Origin: Roridomyces roridus
Lineage: Eukaryota > Basidiomycota > Agaricomycetes > Agaricales > Mycenaceae
Direction of reading: 5' to 3'
Length of the DNA: 64,000 bases
NCBI GenBank assembly: GCA_029378245.1
Contig: JARKIF010000002.1
Location: 806,001 to 870,000, forward strand
Shown here: in pieces, positions 32,925 to 44,900 of the stretch
Numbering within the stretch: the first letter of the stretch is position 1
How the letters are laid out: the number at the start of each line of letters is the position of its first letter
Program-made: the position numbers and the translations under genes
The notes under the pieces: generated by a model
Databases searched by the model: none
Told to the model about the DNA's origin: nothing
The model's input: only the letters and a program-made list of their open reading frames with translations

Positions 32925-35900
32925 TCAAGACGCACAGAACCAGGAGTCATCGATCGCATCCTGTTCCTTGATCGCCCGACGAGATTCGGAACTGCCGATT
33001 GGGTGTATGTGCACGATTTCTCCTTTTCGAATAAAAGCCAGCGTGTTGTCATCTGGGAGGGTAAACTTAGAGCTCAAATGGCACAACGAATCGCTTACCT
33101 TGCCAGAAATCAAGTGCTCTGGCCGGTTGTAGCGCAAGAAAACAGCGGGGAGATACTTCTGCGATAAACGGTCAGGGCCGATAGTCGAAGGATGCGTCCG
33201 AAAGAACTTACGACCGACAGACCCACTCTTCTTGCGAGCGTACCACCGGTCTCCATTGTCGTGCAAGATATCAAGGATTTCGTTTACACGGAAGGACAGG
33301 CCCTCTTCATCGTCTGCAGCGTCTGTATAGGATTCCATGTAGAATCAGCAACTTCAAAACTGGTGTAGCACGTACAATCACAGAGCGCTTCAGCTTTGTA
33401 CTTGCATCGAGGTGTCGCCAGGCTTGAACGCGGGTCGAAGGCGTATGGAATGATCGGAATGTCGAAATAGTCAGAGGATACATCTAGAGAGGTATCAATT
33501 CAGATTCACCGGGTTAAGAGGGTACAACGTACTGCCACAGCTCCCGTCCCCCGTCTGTACCCGCCACTGAGAACCTTGTTGGTCAACAATATTGATGATT
33601 TCATTTTCTCTGAACGAGACTCCCTCGGGATCATCTTGTAGGGCGACATCTGGTGTGCCGTCTTCAGGACACACAAATGAGAAGCAAGGAACAGAGACAC
33701 ACGTGAAAATGTCGCTCGGGCTTTGAAGGAAACGCCCGCACGCGGAAGAAGAGGCTCGTCGAAGTATCCAGGTAACACGTCCAAGTCGGACCGTTCCACT
33801 TCTCCTTGGGTGGCGGCCGCACTGCCAACCCACTCCACCTTCCACTGGGGCGACGGAGGCTTGGGTGGGATTTCCAGAGATTTATGTTTTGACCCGTCCA
33901 ATGTGCTCGGTGGCGGTGGGTCCTCGACATCTGCGGATTTGGGATGGAAATCATTTCGAGTGTTGTCGCTTTTTTCTTCGCTGGGAGGTATACCAAAGTC
34001 CGAACGTGAATCGTCCGTTTCCACTGGTGTGAAATAATCGGAGGTCGAAACTGCCAGAAAGACGAGTCCAATAGGCTGCATCAAATGGATAATTTGCACT
34101 TACTGCCCCTCCGCCCGTCAGACGTTTGTATGAGAAGCCAATGGCCTATCTGATTTGTGATTTCGACGATTTCGTCTTGGCGGAACGAAACCCCGTCGGG
34201 GTCATTGGCAGTGGCTACATCTGAAAGCCCATATTCAGAACATCGACAAACTAAGGCTTTCAGAACGCTTACATGATGATAGGGCTTTGGCTTTGTTGAC
34301 GCTTCCATCCGTTGCAGAGCGGTCATCGATATCTCGGTATGGAGGCAAGGACTCGGTTTCTGAGGGTGGTCTGGCCGCCCTGGCTTCACTCGCCTTCGCA
34401 TTTCGCTGCGTTGAGATTGCTGGCACTGCACTGAGGGGGAAGGGAGACACTCCATTCTCGTCCATCAAGGGCAAAAGGGCCCGAACAATACCAGCGAGCT
34501 CGAGGTCCTCGGTCTCGAAACAAGTGGATGGGACTGGAGAGCGATCAGGTACACAAGACGTCGAACTTGGGATGGCAGACTTACCGTCAAAAATGGGATC
34601 ATCAGCCTTGAATGGAATCCCATCCTCGGGCCCGTCAGCTGGTTTGATTCTCTTCCATAGTACACGGAAACCGGTGTCCTTTTCTGAGATCCGAGATGAG
34701 TGGAAACGGCATGAGAGAGGAAAGGATGAGCTCACTGGAGGCAGTGGCGTATGCGGCAGCAGCAACTACCGTCAAGACATGCGCTCGGACGGTGGGCAAA
34801 GTATTTGGAGATACCATAATGTCTTCGATGGTGTTCAGAAACTTGCGTGATGAGGACTGGGATAAGAAAACATTTGACGTGTTTCGCAGAAGAATGGCCC
34901 AGATCTTTCAAGCACATCAGTCGGTCTGGTACCTCGCTCTTTTGATGCTGGACATACGCGAACAGCTGCAAGCTGGATGCGGGGCTCACTGTGCTGCAGC
35001 TCCGACCTCAGAGCATGTGCGGTTTCTTGGGCATTGGTCTCATTGAATGATGCATGATTGCAAACCTCAAGAAGTAGCGCCCAGTCCTCGCTGTGGGTGG
35101 TGGTTAGGAGCCCTATGCGAGATTAGTTGATTCACCAATGGGAAGCTCAAGGACTAAACCCACTAATCTTACGGGGAAGCTCGGATCCTTCGTCTCGCTC
35201 CGATATCGAAAGGCGGATATCGAGGTGCTTTTGGGTCTGAATTCGAGGCTTTTCCCGCGTAAAAATTCTCGTAAGAAGATTTGTTCGTTGATGCGGGGAT
35301 TGAAGCGGCGCCTGCTGGTGTGGATCAGGTTTTAGAGCCTCCGACGACGGTACTGAAGATGTCCCGGTCTGCGCAGGACTGTGGTCTATTGGTGACGACG
35401 GCCGTTGCGGTCGTGTAAGCGAGGTCAGATTCTGGGCCACGATGGCGGAGATTGGCCGCGTGTCTGGATTTTGGGACCAATATACAGAGACGAACTGCCA
35501 GAGTGCATCGGACATCGCAGGGACTCCAGATGGTCGTTCTGGGCGTTCACCGTTGATAATTGCGAATAAAGCGGCTGCCTCGGTCAACTTGGAAAATGGA
35601 GGCCGGCCGGTGTATACCTGAGGTGAGTATTACGAATCTGTGGGGTTACGGGTGAATGCCCGACTTACCTCTACGCAAACGCAGGCAAAGGCGTAGACGT
35701 CACTCGCTGGCGTGCGTGAAAACTGGAGACCAAATCGTTCGGGAGAAATCAATTCCGGAGCCATCCAATATATGCTGCCCGATCGAGTCGATGTACGCTT
35801 GGAAGTGGTGGCAGTGTTGAAAGAACTAAGGCCAAAATCGCTCAGACAAGCGCTCCAGTGCTCATTGATGAGGATATTTGCCTGTGGACGATGAGACTAC

Positions 35901-37135
35901 TTGGATGCACGGGACTGAGAATTGGGTACCCCTCGCAGGTCGCCGTGCACGATATTGCGTGAATGGAGATAATGAATACCCAGGGCGATATGGCACAGCT
36001 GAAAGCCTTGTTATCGTTGTTTGAAGGTGCTCATGGAAGGTTTCCTACCAACTTGTCGACATTTGTATGGCTATGCTTTTCGAGATGATTCAAGATGGTG
36101 CCATGTTCCATCCAAGGAGAGACCATACAGAGGGACGAGGGGAATGTGTCTCGGTCAATGCCCAAGAAAGGAAGAATATTTGGGTGGTGCAAATCCTTCC
36201 AGACCAGGGCCTCTCGGCAAAATTTCTTCGATTTTCCGGTGAATGAAATCGTATACGTAGCAAGGCCAGACGCTTACCAGGTTGACGCGCCGTAACTCAG
36301 CTCCACGCAGGAAGTATCGCATGTGCTTCAAGGCCACAGTTTTTTTGCCATACGAAGCGCGATACACGTCTAACAAAATCAGCTGTACATCGGAAAGATA
36401 TCGTACGGTGACCTCACCTGCAAACCCTCCACCAAACGTCGGATGAGCATCCCGGTCGGTGACCCCAGTGATGAAGAGCGACGACGGAAGCTTGTCGCAT
36501 GACTCCGAGAGTTTACGAATGATTCGCCGGGCCCTCATGCTATGTTCCGTTCCAATTAAGAAACCTTGGTCAATTGCCTGGTAAGTTATGTGAGTGCCCA
36601 TGAGACTGCATCTGCAAATCCCCACATCTTGCACAACATCGAGAAAAACCTGGGCCGAGTCTCCTTGCAGCCGTAGAATCATCCCCTCGTTAGCTTTCGA
36701 GTCGAAAATCGAGCCAAGAAGCGTAGCGACGCGCTGCTCGTCTGTGCGCAATCTGTTCTTGAAACCCGCATCGTCGTATAGATTCAGTTCAGAGGCCAGC
36801 TGGAAGGGTTCAGTTCATGATTTTCGGAGCAGCCGCAGCAGACCTGTAACAATAATTTCCGACATCCCGAGCTTGTAACGATTGCATCCACCGACGAGGT
36901 TGGAAGTAGATAGCTTTTGAGGGATTGCTGAAGCTGAGAAACCTCACGTCGGGGACTGACAGGATTGAAGGCGAATTCGTCAAGATAATGCTGGGATTAC
37001 CTTTGTGCACAAGCTGCCTGGAGGAATATGATCGACTCCTGGTATCCCCTCGTCTCAGCCTTTCAAAGAGTGTTTGCTGGTTCGACTTGCCTGGTATACG
37101 GCGATCCCATTGGAATGGCGCCGCCAGCTCGACAT
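32925..37135 (-). CDS. Kinase-VHS-multi-SH3 fusion protein, copy B
   Basis: The start is placed at 37135 (MSSWRRHSNGIAVYQ), joined through a GC-AG intron to ESIIFLQAACAQ, by comparison with copy C. The N-terminal helical part (VSQLQQSLKSYLL, LRTDEQRVATLLGSIFDS) precedes the kinase: GGGFAG/DVYRASYG, VALKHMRYFL, HGDLRGANILI, DFGLSSF and SIYWMAPEL. The VHS domain reads SEDWALLLEVCNHASF, IWAILLRNTSNVFL and AAYATAS, then GFRVLWKRIKPADGPEDG. At least three SH3-like modules follow (DVATANDPDGVSFRQDE, DVALQDDPEGVSFRENE, AADDEEGLSFRVNEILD) and a poorer fourth (LPDDNTLAFIRKGEIV). No GAT bundle was recognised. The gene has about 1,100 residues and many short introns. All kinase residues expected for activity are present. 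VHS-SH3 layout is that of endosomal STAM/Hse1-type adaptors (family knowledge), so a role in sorting of ubiquitinated cargo is inferred. Confidence 0.78.
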
Positions 37136-37601
37136 GGGAAGTATCTATGAGGCTCGGATGACTTGTGACCGCCGATTTTGATTCCCGCTACCGTTAGGTA
37201 AGGGTTTCTTATAGGGAGTACCTTTTGACAGCGCAGTCGGTAAATCACACTTTTCGTCAGCAGGTTTAGTCAGTAGCACAATTTGGCTGGAGCCGCAGGG
37301 GTGCCGGTTTCTCGGCACGGATCGGCTTGTGTCTTGTGACCTGCTGACGAACAATGGTTTGCGTAAACGAGATCGCCATTTCTTCTCGACCTAGACCTTG
37401 CCCCTCGCGCCTTCGCTGGAAACCCTTAATCCGCCACCGTGACCTTTCCGTCTCCTAAGTAATCCGACCAGGTATTGCGTCGCAGTTTGAATGCACTCAG
37501 TCGCTCCGAGTCTCGTTCATCGCCCAGTGGACTTGACATCAAGAACTGCGAAGCGATGACTACAGCTTGACTACAGCCCGACCTTCTTGCGACGAATCAA
37601 C
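37136..37601. other. Intergenic stretch before the inverted duplication
   Basis: No gene is visible. This should hold the promoter of copy B. It ends at the perfect palindrome just outside the left arm. Confidence 0.4.
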
Positions 37602-37649
37602 GTTGAAAAGAAGATATCCTTCAACGTTGAAGGATATCTTCTTTTCAAC
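37602..37649. repeat. Perfect 48-bp palindrome
   Basis: The two 24-base halves (starting GTTGAAAAGAAG and ending CTTCTTTTCAAC) are exact reverse complements with no spacer. It lies about 30 bp outside the leftmost position that can be matched to the right arm of the inverted duplication. The matching position of the right arm is beyond the window, so it is unknown whether the palindrome is also duplicated. Confidence 0.9.
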
Positions 37650-37666
37650 CAACTCTCTACCACACA

Positions 37667-39480
37667 GTGCCCATTGTCCAACTGTGGCTCTACGTCGCTA
37701 ACTTGCAAATTAGGTTGAGCGAAGCAATCGAAAATATTAAGGCTGGACGTAAAGCGCCCAAAAAGAACTCGGAGCAGCAAGTGGACAAAAAAAAGAAACG
37801 GATGCTCCAGAGGCTCTATGAAAGAGTGACCAACTTCGTCGCAAGGAGTAAAACCGTATCCGCTGCACTTTCCGATCTTTATGAGGCGGCCAACGCAGGG
37901 AAGGAGCGTACCATTGCGAGTTTTCCTTCTTTGCAGCTTTTCGGATTATGCTCACTGGTGCACAGTCACTCTCCGAGACGGCCAGACTCAGAGACACGAA
38001 GAAAAGAATCGCCGAGAAAGCGCTGCTAGGTGAGCCAAAGATTGAATATCCACGTCTGCAGTCCATACTCACGGAAAGATGGCGTAGCCAATGATTCTGC
38101 AAGCTTGCAGATATCGCATCTGTCCATGGAGGACTCGGACCCGCAGACGTTGCAAACTGTCGTGACTGTCCGCTCGTCGATGGCAACAGCATCTCCTCAG
38201 GCGCCCCCAACGGTAGTCGCGCCTACCTACCCACCTCCGGTCGCGACCGTCGCATCCGCAGCGTCGCAGTCGGAGCTTCAAAATCCTTTCGAAAACCGAG
38301 ACGCCTTCATTTCTTTGTCGTCGCTGCCGTACAGTGCATCGGCATGCAGCCTGGTGTCGGAGTTGTCGACATACAGCGAGAGTTCTATCCTTACTTTGCA
38401 AGTCCCCATGTCTACCGAGTAGATCCTGTACCATTGTTCATACCGTCCTCTTCCTGTCCTGTATTGATGTATTGTACCGAATGCGGATAGTCATTTATGT
38501 TCCCTGTTTTGCGGCATCGTGTGCTGGCAGAGGCTGGCGGTCGGAGCAAGGGTTCGGCAATCGGGCACCCGGCACCTGGGTCAATGCTTCGCCAAGCAGC
38601 GCGAAAAAGTACGAATCTCGACAAGGATAACTTCATTCTGAATCAGGACGTGACGACTTGACATGGATCCCAGCGTGCATCGCAGGAAGAACGGGAACAG
38701 CAGCTCGAGCCCGACGAGGATGTGCCAGACCGTGTACGAGACATGATTGTGTTTATGAAGCGCAAACATAGACGGAGTAACGGTCAAGTAACCGCTTCGG
38801 GGATTGGCGGAGGCAAATTAGCATAAGCCAAGATCCTTGAAGAACAAGGCCGGAGCACTGAAGATTCCTTAGAGGCGCTAGCGACCCAGACTCACGGACC
38901 GGAGAGTCATTTCCGATAAGTTACTCCCAGCGGTCGCACTTGAAGGACGCCACGAGGAATGGCCGATCTTGTCTATGGCCCGGGTCCAGTGCAAGGCCGT
39001 ACGCCACTCTCCAGATTACCGGGAGTAGAACAAAGAGCTCATCTGTCTTGATATCGGGACAGGATCGCTGAGCGAGCAAGAACGATCTGGGAAACCTCGA
39101 GCCGTCTTGACATCATGGAACTCGGCCGGTATAAGTTCGCGGCGTCTTCGATTGGCAACTTGGATGTAACTATCAGTCTACGCGAGACGCCGAACTTTGA
39201 AGAAGAGCGCACGATACGACAGCGTGATACGCGACCCTTGAAAGAGACAATAGAAAGTAGTAACGCCATCCTATAGAGAACAAAGGTCTGCTCCTGAGAC
39301 GAGACTAGACGGAAATAGGCCGATCTTGACCAGACAATCTTCTCAAATCGGGGTCGTTTTCCGGTATTCCATGAGCTGGCCAGATGTCCCGTATTGCGTA
39401 GAGGAAGACTCTGGACGAATCCCCTGCGGTTATCTGAGACACTGGAGAGGGGCGAAAAAGGGGATGGCATCAAGGAGCGG
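37667..39480 (+). pseudogene. Decayed gene(s) of unknown function, left-arm copy
   Basis: Several coding-looking stretches are interrupted by stops and shifts. They include a basic helical segment (AIENIKAGRKAPKKN, QQVDKKKKRMLQRLYERV, SALSDLYEAANAG), continued after a possible intron as AFRIMLTGAQSLSETARL. A low-complexity Pro/Ala/Ser stretch (SPQAPPTVVAPTYPPP) follows, then RVRDMIVFMKRKHRR, KILEEQGRSTEDSLEA, and near 39060-39270 TIWETSSRLDIMELGRY and FEEERTIRQRDTRPLKE. The same stretches occur in the right arm, which reads ATRNRRNLARIQYKAVRQ where this arm has changed. No single frame joins them and I recognise no family. It could be one large dead gene or two small ones. Confidence 0.45.
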
Positions 39481-41460
39481 AATCAATGATGGGATCATCT
39501 TGCCGACGAACAAGGTAACTTTGCAACTTACCGCCACCATGTACTTGTTTTTTTGTCTTTCTCGCCGACTTGGATACGTGCTCGCTTGCCTGTGTCCTCG
39601 ACGTGGTTACCTTTGTCCTCGCCTGGTATAAATCCAAAGTCTGTGTCGAATTTCAACACAACTTTGAACCTTCCTCCGAGTCACTAAGTACTTCCCTGCA
39701 ATATTCGATTCCCTCCGCATGGACGTCCACAACCTTTCTTTCACTCCCGTTCCAGAGTCAACCAACTCCGTTCGCAATAAATTCCGAGGCACCATCTTCG
39801 CAAAGCCGGCCGGAATAACCTACATGCTCCTTGAAAGTCTAGAGGAATACTTGGACTTTCTCAAGGAAGACGAGAAAATCGAGATCAAGGAAATATACCT
39901 AAAGTAAGTTGGGCCTCCGCTCAGTGCTCGCTGTGTTCAATTTGCTCAACGATTTTCAGTCTCTCGGAGTGGATGTACGCCGCTCAAAATGAGTACGAAA
40001 GCCAAAGCGGATTTATGAAGCTATGCAACTACTTTCATACTCAGAGAACCGTCGATAGGATAACGGAGGAAGCATCCAAAGGCCTTGCACGGACGACGGT
40101 AAGAGCTCCTTGGTAGATTCGAGCAAGAGCTCATGGTTTTCCAGGACATTATACATTTCCAAGGCAGAATTTACGCTCAAGAAATGAAGATTAGCCAGAT
40201 CGGAGTGGCTGGTAGTCCCCCATATTAGCTACTCAGGTGTTGAAATGGACGCTCACTATTGTAATTCTTGTATATCCAACCAGATACCCACCGTTTCCCG
40301 AGATTGAACATAGTGAATGCGAAATGAGAATATACACAGACAAAAGTGAATCAAATGGGTTGGGGAATTAGATTATTACTAGCACAGAGAACGGGGTGAA
40401 CAACGTGAGGTATGGACACACAGGCAAAAAGGAAATCAGCGGAGCGGGAGTGAAGGCGTCGGAATAGCGGGTATATTCTCCGCGCGATATAATAGCACTG
40501 GCGAGGCCAATGGAATATGGTTTTGAACACCCTGGGAAGAGGTCGTTCCTCGACAGTGGCGACACGCGAGCGCAGCTGCCACCAACTCAAGCCCGCCTTG
40601 ATTTCAGAGAATCTGTGCACCAACTCCGAACGCGCGGGAACGTAAGTACCTCAGTGAAATACCCAGCGATGAGGCTCCGAGTCCCCAAGCAATACACATC
40701 CACCGCGAAAGGATCACATAGTTGGTCGTTCTGTCCAAACTCGGGCACTCCGCGTGTGCCTCCGTATCCAGGGAGAGTACGCGGAGGGTCCTTCGAAGGA
40801 TCGTGAACCCCAGACAGGTCGAAATCGATTATATAGTATTTGACGGGGTGCCTGAGTCGATTCCGGAAGCGGGCGAATCGCTTGAGATTTCGAGTGAACT
40901 TTGGCTGCCAAGGGTTGACCTCTTGTACGAAAAGAGGAGATGCGTCCATCAGAATGTTGTTGTCTTTCATGTCCCTGCTCAGATAACCGCCTCTCCGACC
41001 GTTAGGAAGGGAACCAACTTCCAATTAATAGAATGGCATGACGATGAGGTCAAACCTCGGGTCATCCGGGACAGACAAGATTTCGATGAGCCTGATACAG
41101 CGGTTTCCCGGTTCTGAAGCCAGAGGATCGGAGCCAAACGTCTGGAACATCTGAGCCTCGTGGAAGTACGCCCAGGTACGCCCGCTCCGGCTCGCTCTTC
41201 TTGATGAGAACACGAGAGCCGTCGGGTATGCGTATCGCATCCGCCACAATGCTGAACTGGGAGTCGTGAATACTGGAAGATAATAGGCACTGATATAACA
41301 TACCGCAGGCCGGACGTCGTCGTTATTCCGCCTTCCTTTCCCGGGGGAATCCGATCCGGGGCGTATCTTGGACTTAGAAGGTAACCAGAGTTCAGCCACA
41401 TGTAGTGGTCGCGCCAGAACAGTTCGATATCAAGAAGGCCTTGTTCTAGCCGTTCGAACT
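37681..41460. repeat. Left arm of large inverted duplication
   Basis: Read on the + strand, this arm matches the reverse complement of about 58850-64000. The match is near-identical over blocks such as 37.7-38.4 kb and 39.05-39.65 kb, where translated frames differ by one or no residue, and is clearly more diverged over 38.4-39.0 kb and 39.7-41.4 kb. The right arm contains an extra 1.1-kb insertion. The right arm runs off the window end, so the full length is unknown. Confidence 0.9.
39719..40228 (+). CDS. Small hypothetical protein, intact duplicate
   Basis: Three exons give about 136 residues: MDVHNLSFTPVPEST...KEIYL, then LSEWMYAAQNEYESQSG, then DIIHFQGRIYAQEMKIS, ending GVAGSPPY. Introns are GT-AG and short. 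The middle part is acidic and helical (LESLEEYLDFLKEDEK). I recognise no family. It is the intact version of the gene split by a transposon-like element in the right arm (60297-61955), and its exon 1 contains the empty target site at 39804-39812. It is convergent with the dead kinase at 40351-41470. Confidence 0.6.
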
Positions 41461-41470
41461 TTGCCTAGGG
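40351..41470 (-). pseudogene. Dead copy of the inverted-repeat kinase (left arm)
   Basis: It corresponds to the right-arm kinase at 58815-60142. Recognisable parts in order are FWRDHYMWLNSGYLLSPRY, VADAIRIPDGSRVLIKKSEP, YFHEAQMFQTF, LIVMPFY, GDMKDNNILMDASPLF, KYYIIDFDLSGVHD and GLSWWQLRSR. It has frame shifts before QFS and within the ERAY segment. A stop follows LIVMPFY where the right arm reads on into YDWDLVP, and about 170 bases are missing before the catalytic loop. It is a pseudogene on these grounds. Confidence 0.8.
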
Positions 41471-41749
41471 GGAGGGAGGTTGACGGGGAAGTCCATGGGT
41501 GCGCAGTGCGGCCATTGTAACAAAGCGTCTCTAAGTACGTATGAGGACCAGGACAAGGACAAGGACTTAGGACAAGGACAACCACGTGACGAGGGCGGAC
41601 GACTTTTTTTGTCTTTCAATCTCCTTCAATTGTCTTTTAACGAATGGGATGGTAAAAGTGAGACGTGCAGGAAGAAAAGGTTTCGGCTGGATACACTGTG
41701 ATACGGAAAGCCATAAACCCGACCCAGCCGACTCACAACTTCTTGGTCG

Positions 41750-41899
41750 TCAAGGAGTTGGAATCGCCGGTACCCTCCGCGCGATATAAACCAGCTGGCG
41801 AGACCAGTGAGGAGCGAACTTGAAGATACGGGCGAGTCTGTGTTCATCGGCGGGGGCATAACGGGAGCGGAGCTTCCACCAACTCAACCCCGCTTTTAA
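41750..41899 (-). pseudogene. C-terminal fragment of another kinase of the same family
   Basis: An isolated stretch reading KAGLSWWKLRSRYAP, then ARIFKFAPHWSRQLVYIARR and ending VPAIPTP followed by a stop. It matches the C-termini of the kinases at 40351 and 58815 (GLSWWQLRSR, IFHWPRQCYYIARR) but has no kinase domain upstream. It sits directly downstream of copy C and is probably a third, truncated member. Confidence 0.7.
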
Positions 41900-41919
41900 T
41901 CTGGCCTTTGGCCCCCATT

Positions 41920-44900
41920 TCAAGATTCGTCCTCTTCGTCCTCCATGACGTTGTGCAACAGCGCACCGTGCACGTAGCGCGCGGGGCTCGCACGAGCCGT
42001 ATCGGGAAGCAGAGGCCGATCAGGTTCCGGAGGGGAAAGCAACTCGGAGGGAACCACTGGAAACCAACGGCGATTGCGAGTCAGATGGGCCCTGAAATAC
42101 AGGCTGGGTGGCACACCTCGACATATCTGTCCGTTCGACTTGACAGCGGAACACCAGTCAACCTCTTCCGCAACGCGGACATCCAGAACCTCTCCTTTCT
42201 CAAAGGAAAAATCGCCTCCGTCAGCATCTAGGTCGTGTGAGCGGATATTGACGAAAGGGAAGGACATTTAAAAAATTACCCCCACCCCGCCAGCTACAGA
42301 GAGCAGTGAGAGGCTGCAATCTGACGAAGAGGTTGGACGGCACTTCTAGGGACTGGATCAGCTACAAGGCAGCGGTGAAAATGCAAGGCGCTCACGACCG
42401 ACCGATCCGCTTGCTTTCCGCGCGCGCCACCGATATTCCCCATCGTCGAGGATTTCAAGGATGTCGCCGGCGCTAAAAGACAGAGCGCTTGGATCGTCAG
42501 CTGCGACCCCTGACTCGAAAGTGAGTTGGAGATTCTTGTATCCAGAATAACACATACAACTAGACTGGGCTTCGGCTCTGAATTTGCATCGAGGCGCTGA
42601 GCGTGCTTCCTCATCTGAAGCAACTGCGGCCGTGAAATAATCAGAGGAAACAACTGGCAAAAGTTCCGATGTCAGAGATTCGCTGAAGGTGCAAACAGGA
42701 CGCACTGCCGCTCCTTCCGTCCTCCGTCTGGATCAGCCACCACCGACCGATTCGATCAAGAATTTCGACGATTTCATCTTGATCGACTAATATGCCATCG
42801 GGGTCCTCGGGATCTGCGATGTCTAGATGGACAATAGTCAGTTCAAAGTAGAGGTAGAACAAGACACACGCTTACGGGAAACTACCACCCTAGCCTTGAG
42901 AGTGACACCCTCGTGCGGTGAGACAGGTGGATCCACGAGGTCCGCACTTGGCTCCGGCCCAATGTCTACTATCCCCTCCCGCTCCTGGGGAGGAGGGTGT
43001 GACAATGTAGGGAGTGGATCTCAGTCGTTTCCACTGGAACCCCTGGCGATTCTGGATCTGCCGCATCCGCACTCTGCAATGGACTGCTGGGCACCAACTC
43101 ATGATACAAAGCCAATGCTTCGAGAGTGCGCTCGTAAGCGTCCAATAAATCCGCCAACATATTCTCTTCAAGCGTTACTTCTAGTAAGCCATCCACAGTG
43201 CCGGCAGCGCTGTCACGCTCCGCACGGCTGCGATCCGCTCCCTCCATCGCCCGCCGGATAGGAGAGACAATGATTTGCTGTAGCTTGATGCATTTTCCGT
43301 GAAAGTCCTAATGTTTGAGTCAGTACTCGGCTTGCTGGCAGAAAGAGAACCGACTGCGATAATGTCCGCCTGCTCCGACAGAGATTCGGGAGATTGTAAC
43401 GCATCCTTGAGTAGCATCGCGTACTCCCTAGCGTCATTACACTCTCGAAAGAATCGGTGCGTATCTTCCTCCGGGAGGATAACCCTCCGGGGCTCGTTAC
43501 GGGGAGCATCAGAACCTGCGGTGGATACCGCGTCGGTAACATGTCCTCCAACAATCGGGTTCAGCAAGGCATCGGTATCATCAAATGGAATGCCTTCGTC
43601 AGGTGAATCAAGCGGCTTGATTCTTTGCCACAGGGCTCGGAAACCCGGGTCTTCTAAATGAAACTATGAGCGAAGCCACCATCGAGAACAAGAAAACGCA
43701 CTGGGACCACTCGCATAGGCAGCAGCAGCGACTACGGCCCAAAAACGCTCGCGAACGACGGGGTTCGTCTGGGGTGATCCCACGACGTCCGCTACGACAT
43801 CTAGAAACTTGCGAGATGTCGAGTGCACGATGAAAGTGTTGGAGCTGTTTTGCAGCATGATTGCCCAAAGCTTCAAATGACTTTGGATGGCTGGAAATCG
43901 ATCCCCATTTTTAAACGCACCCGAGCACCTCCAAGCTGCTGAGCGGGGTCCCCGTGTTTAAATACCTGACTCAACGCGCGCACGGCCTCTTGCGCATTGG
44001 CCACATTTGCGCACGCAGTCTCGCAAACATCCAGAACAGTTGCCCAGTCTTCGCATGCGGTGGCGGAAAGGAAGTCTAAGAAAGGTGAGAACGGATCGTG
44101 AGACATTAGGGGATATGCAGACCGATTTATGGGAAAGCTCGGTTATAACCGCTTCGTCGCCTCGGCCAAATAGCGACAACTGCGCAAAGGATATCAGGAA
44201 AAGCTCGTGTCCGATGTGAGAACAAACCTTTGGTATAAGTCTCTCCCAAATTCCCTGCCGCTTCTGTATCACCAAGGGTGGCTGACGCGAGGGATCCAGA
44301 GATTCCATTAACCGCACTACAGGCAAAGGTGTCGTGGTGAGACTGGTATTAGAGGACGCAGGAGAGGGAATCCGGGGCTGCTGTACAGCGGGCCACGTCA
44401 TATTCCGTGCAATGGCTTGTGAATTGGGCCTCAATGTCGGATTTTCAGACCAGCAGTCAGTCACAAACTTCCACAGCCTGTCGGACATCTCGGGATGACC
44501 ACTTGGCCGCTGTGGCCGCTCTCCATTGACTACGGCGAACAGAGCCGCAGCTTCAGTCACATCCGCCAACGGAGGGCGGCCAGTGTATAGCTGCAAAGAG
44601 ATGCCATTAGCTGAGGATGCAAGAGTCATTATCATGGCAATACCTCCACACATACACATGCAAACGCGTAGACATCGCTCGCAGGCGTACGGGAGAACCG
44701 AAGACCAAATCGTTCGGGTGCTATCAACTCTGGAGCCATCCAGTATATGCTGCCCGATCGAGAGGAGGTATACAACGAACTGGTCGCATTGCTGAAAGAA
44801 CTGAGGCCAAAATCACTCAGACAGGCGCTCCAGTCCTCGTTGATAAGGATATTGGACTGTAAAGGATATGAGATTACTCGGGGAAAAGCTGGTTAAAAAG

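Noticed and set aside
38069..38434. Possible CxxC...CxxC zinc finger on the - strand of the left arm (CNVCG, CDICK)
   Set aside because: It lies in a stretch open in several frames on both strands, with no continuation and no support from comparing the arms, so it could be chance.
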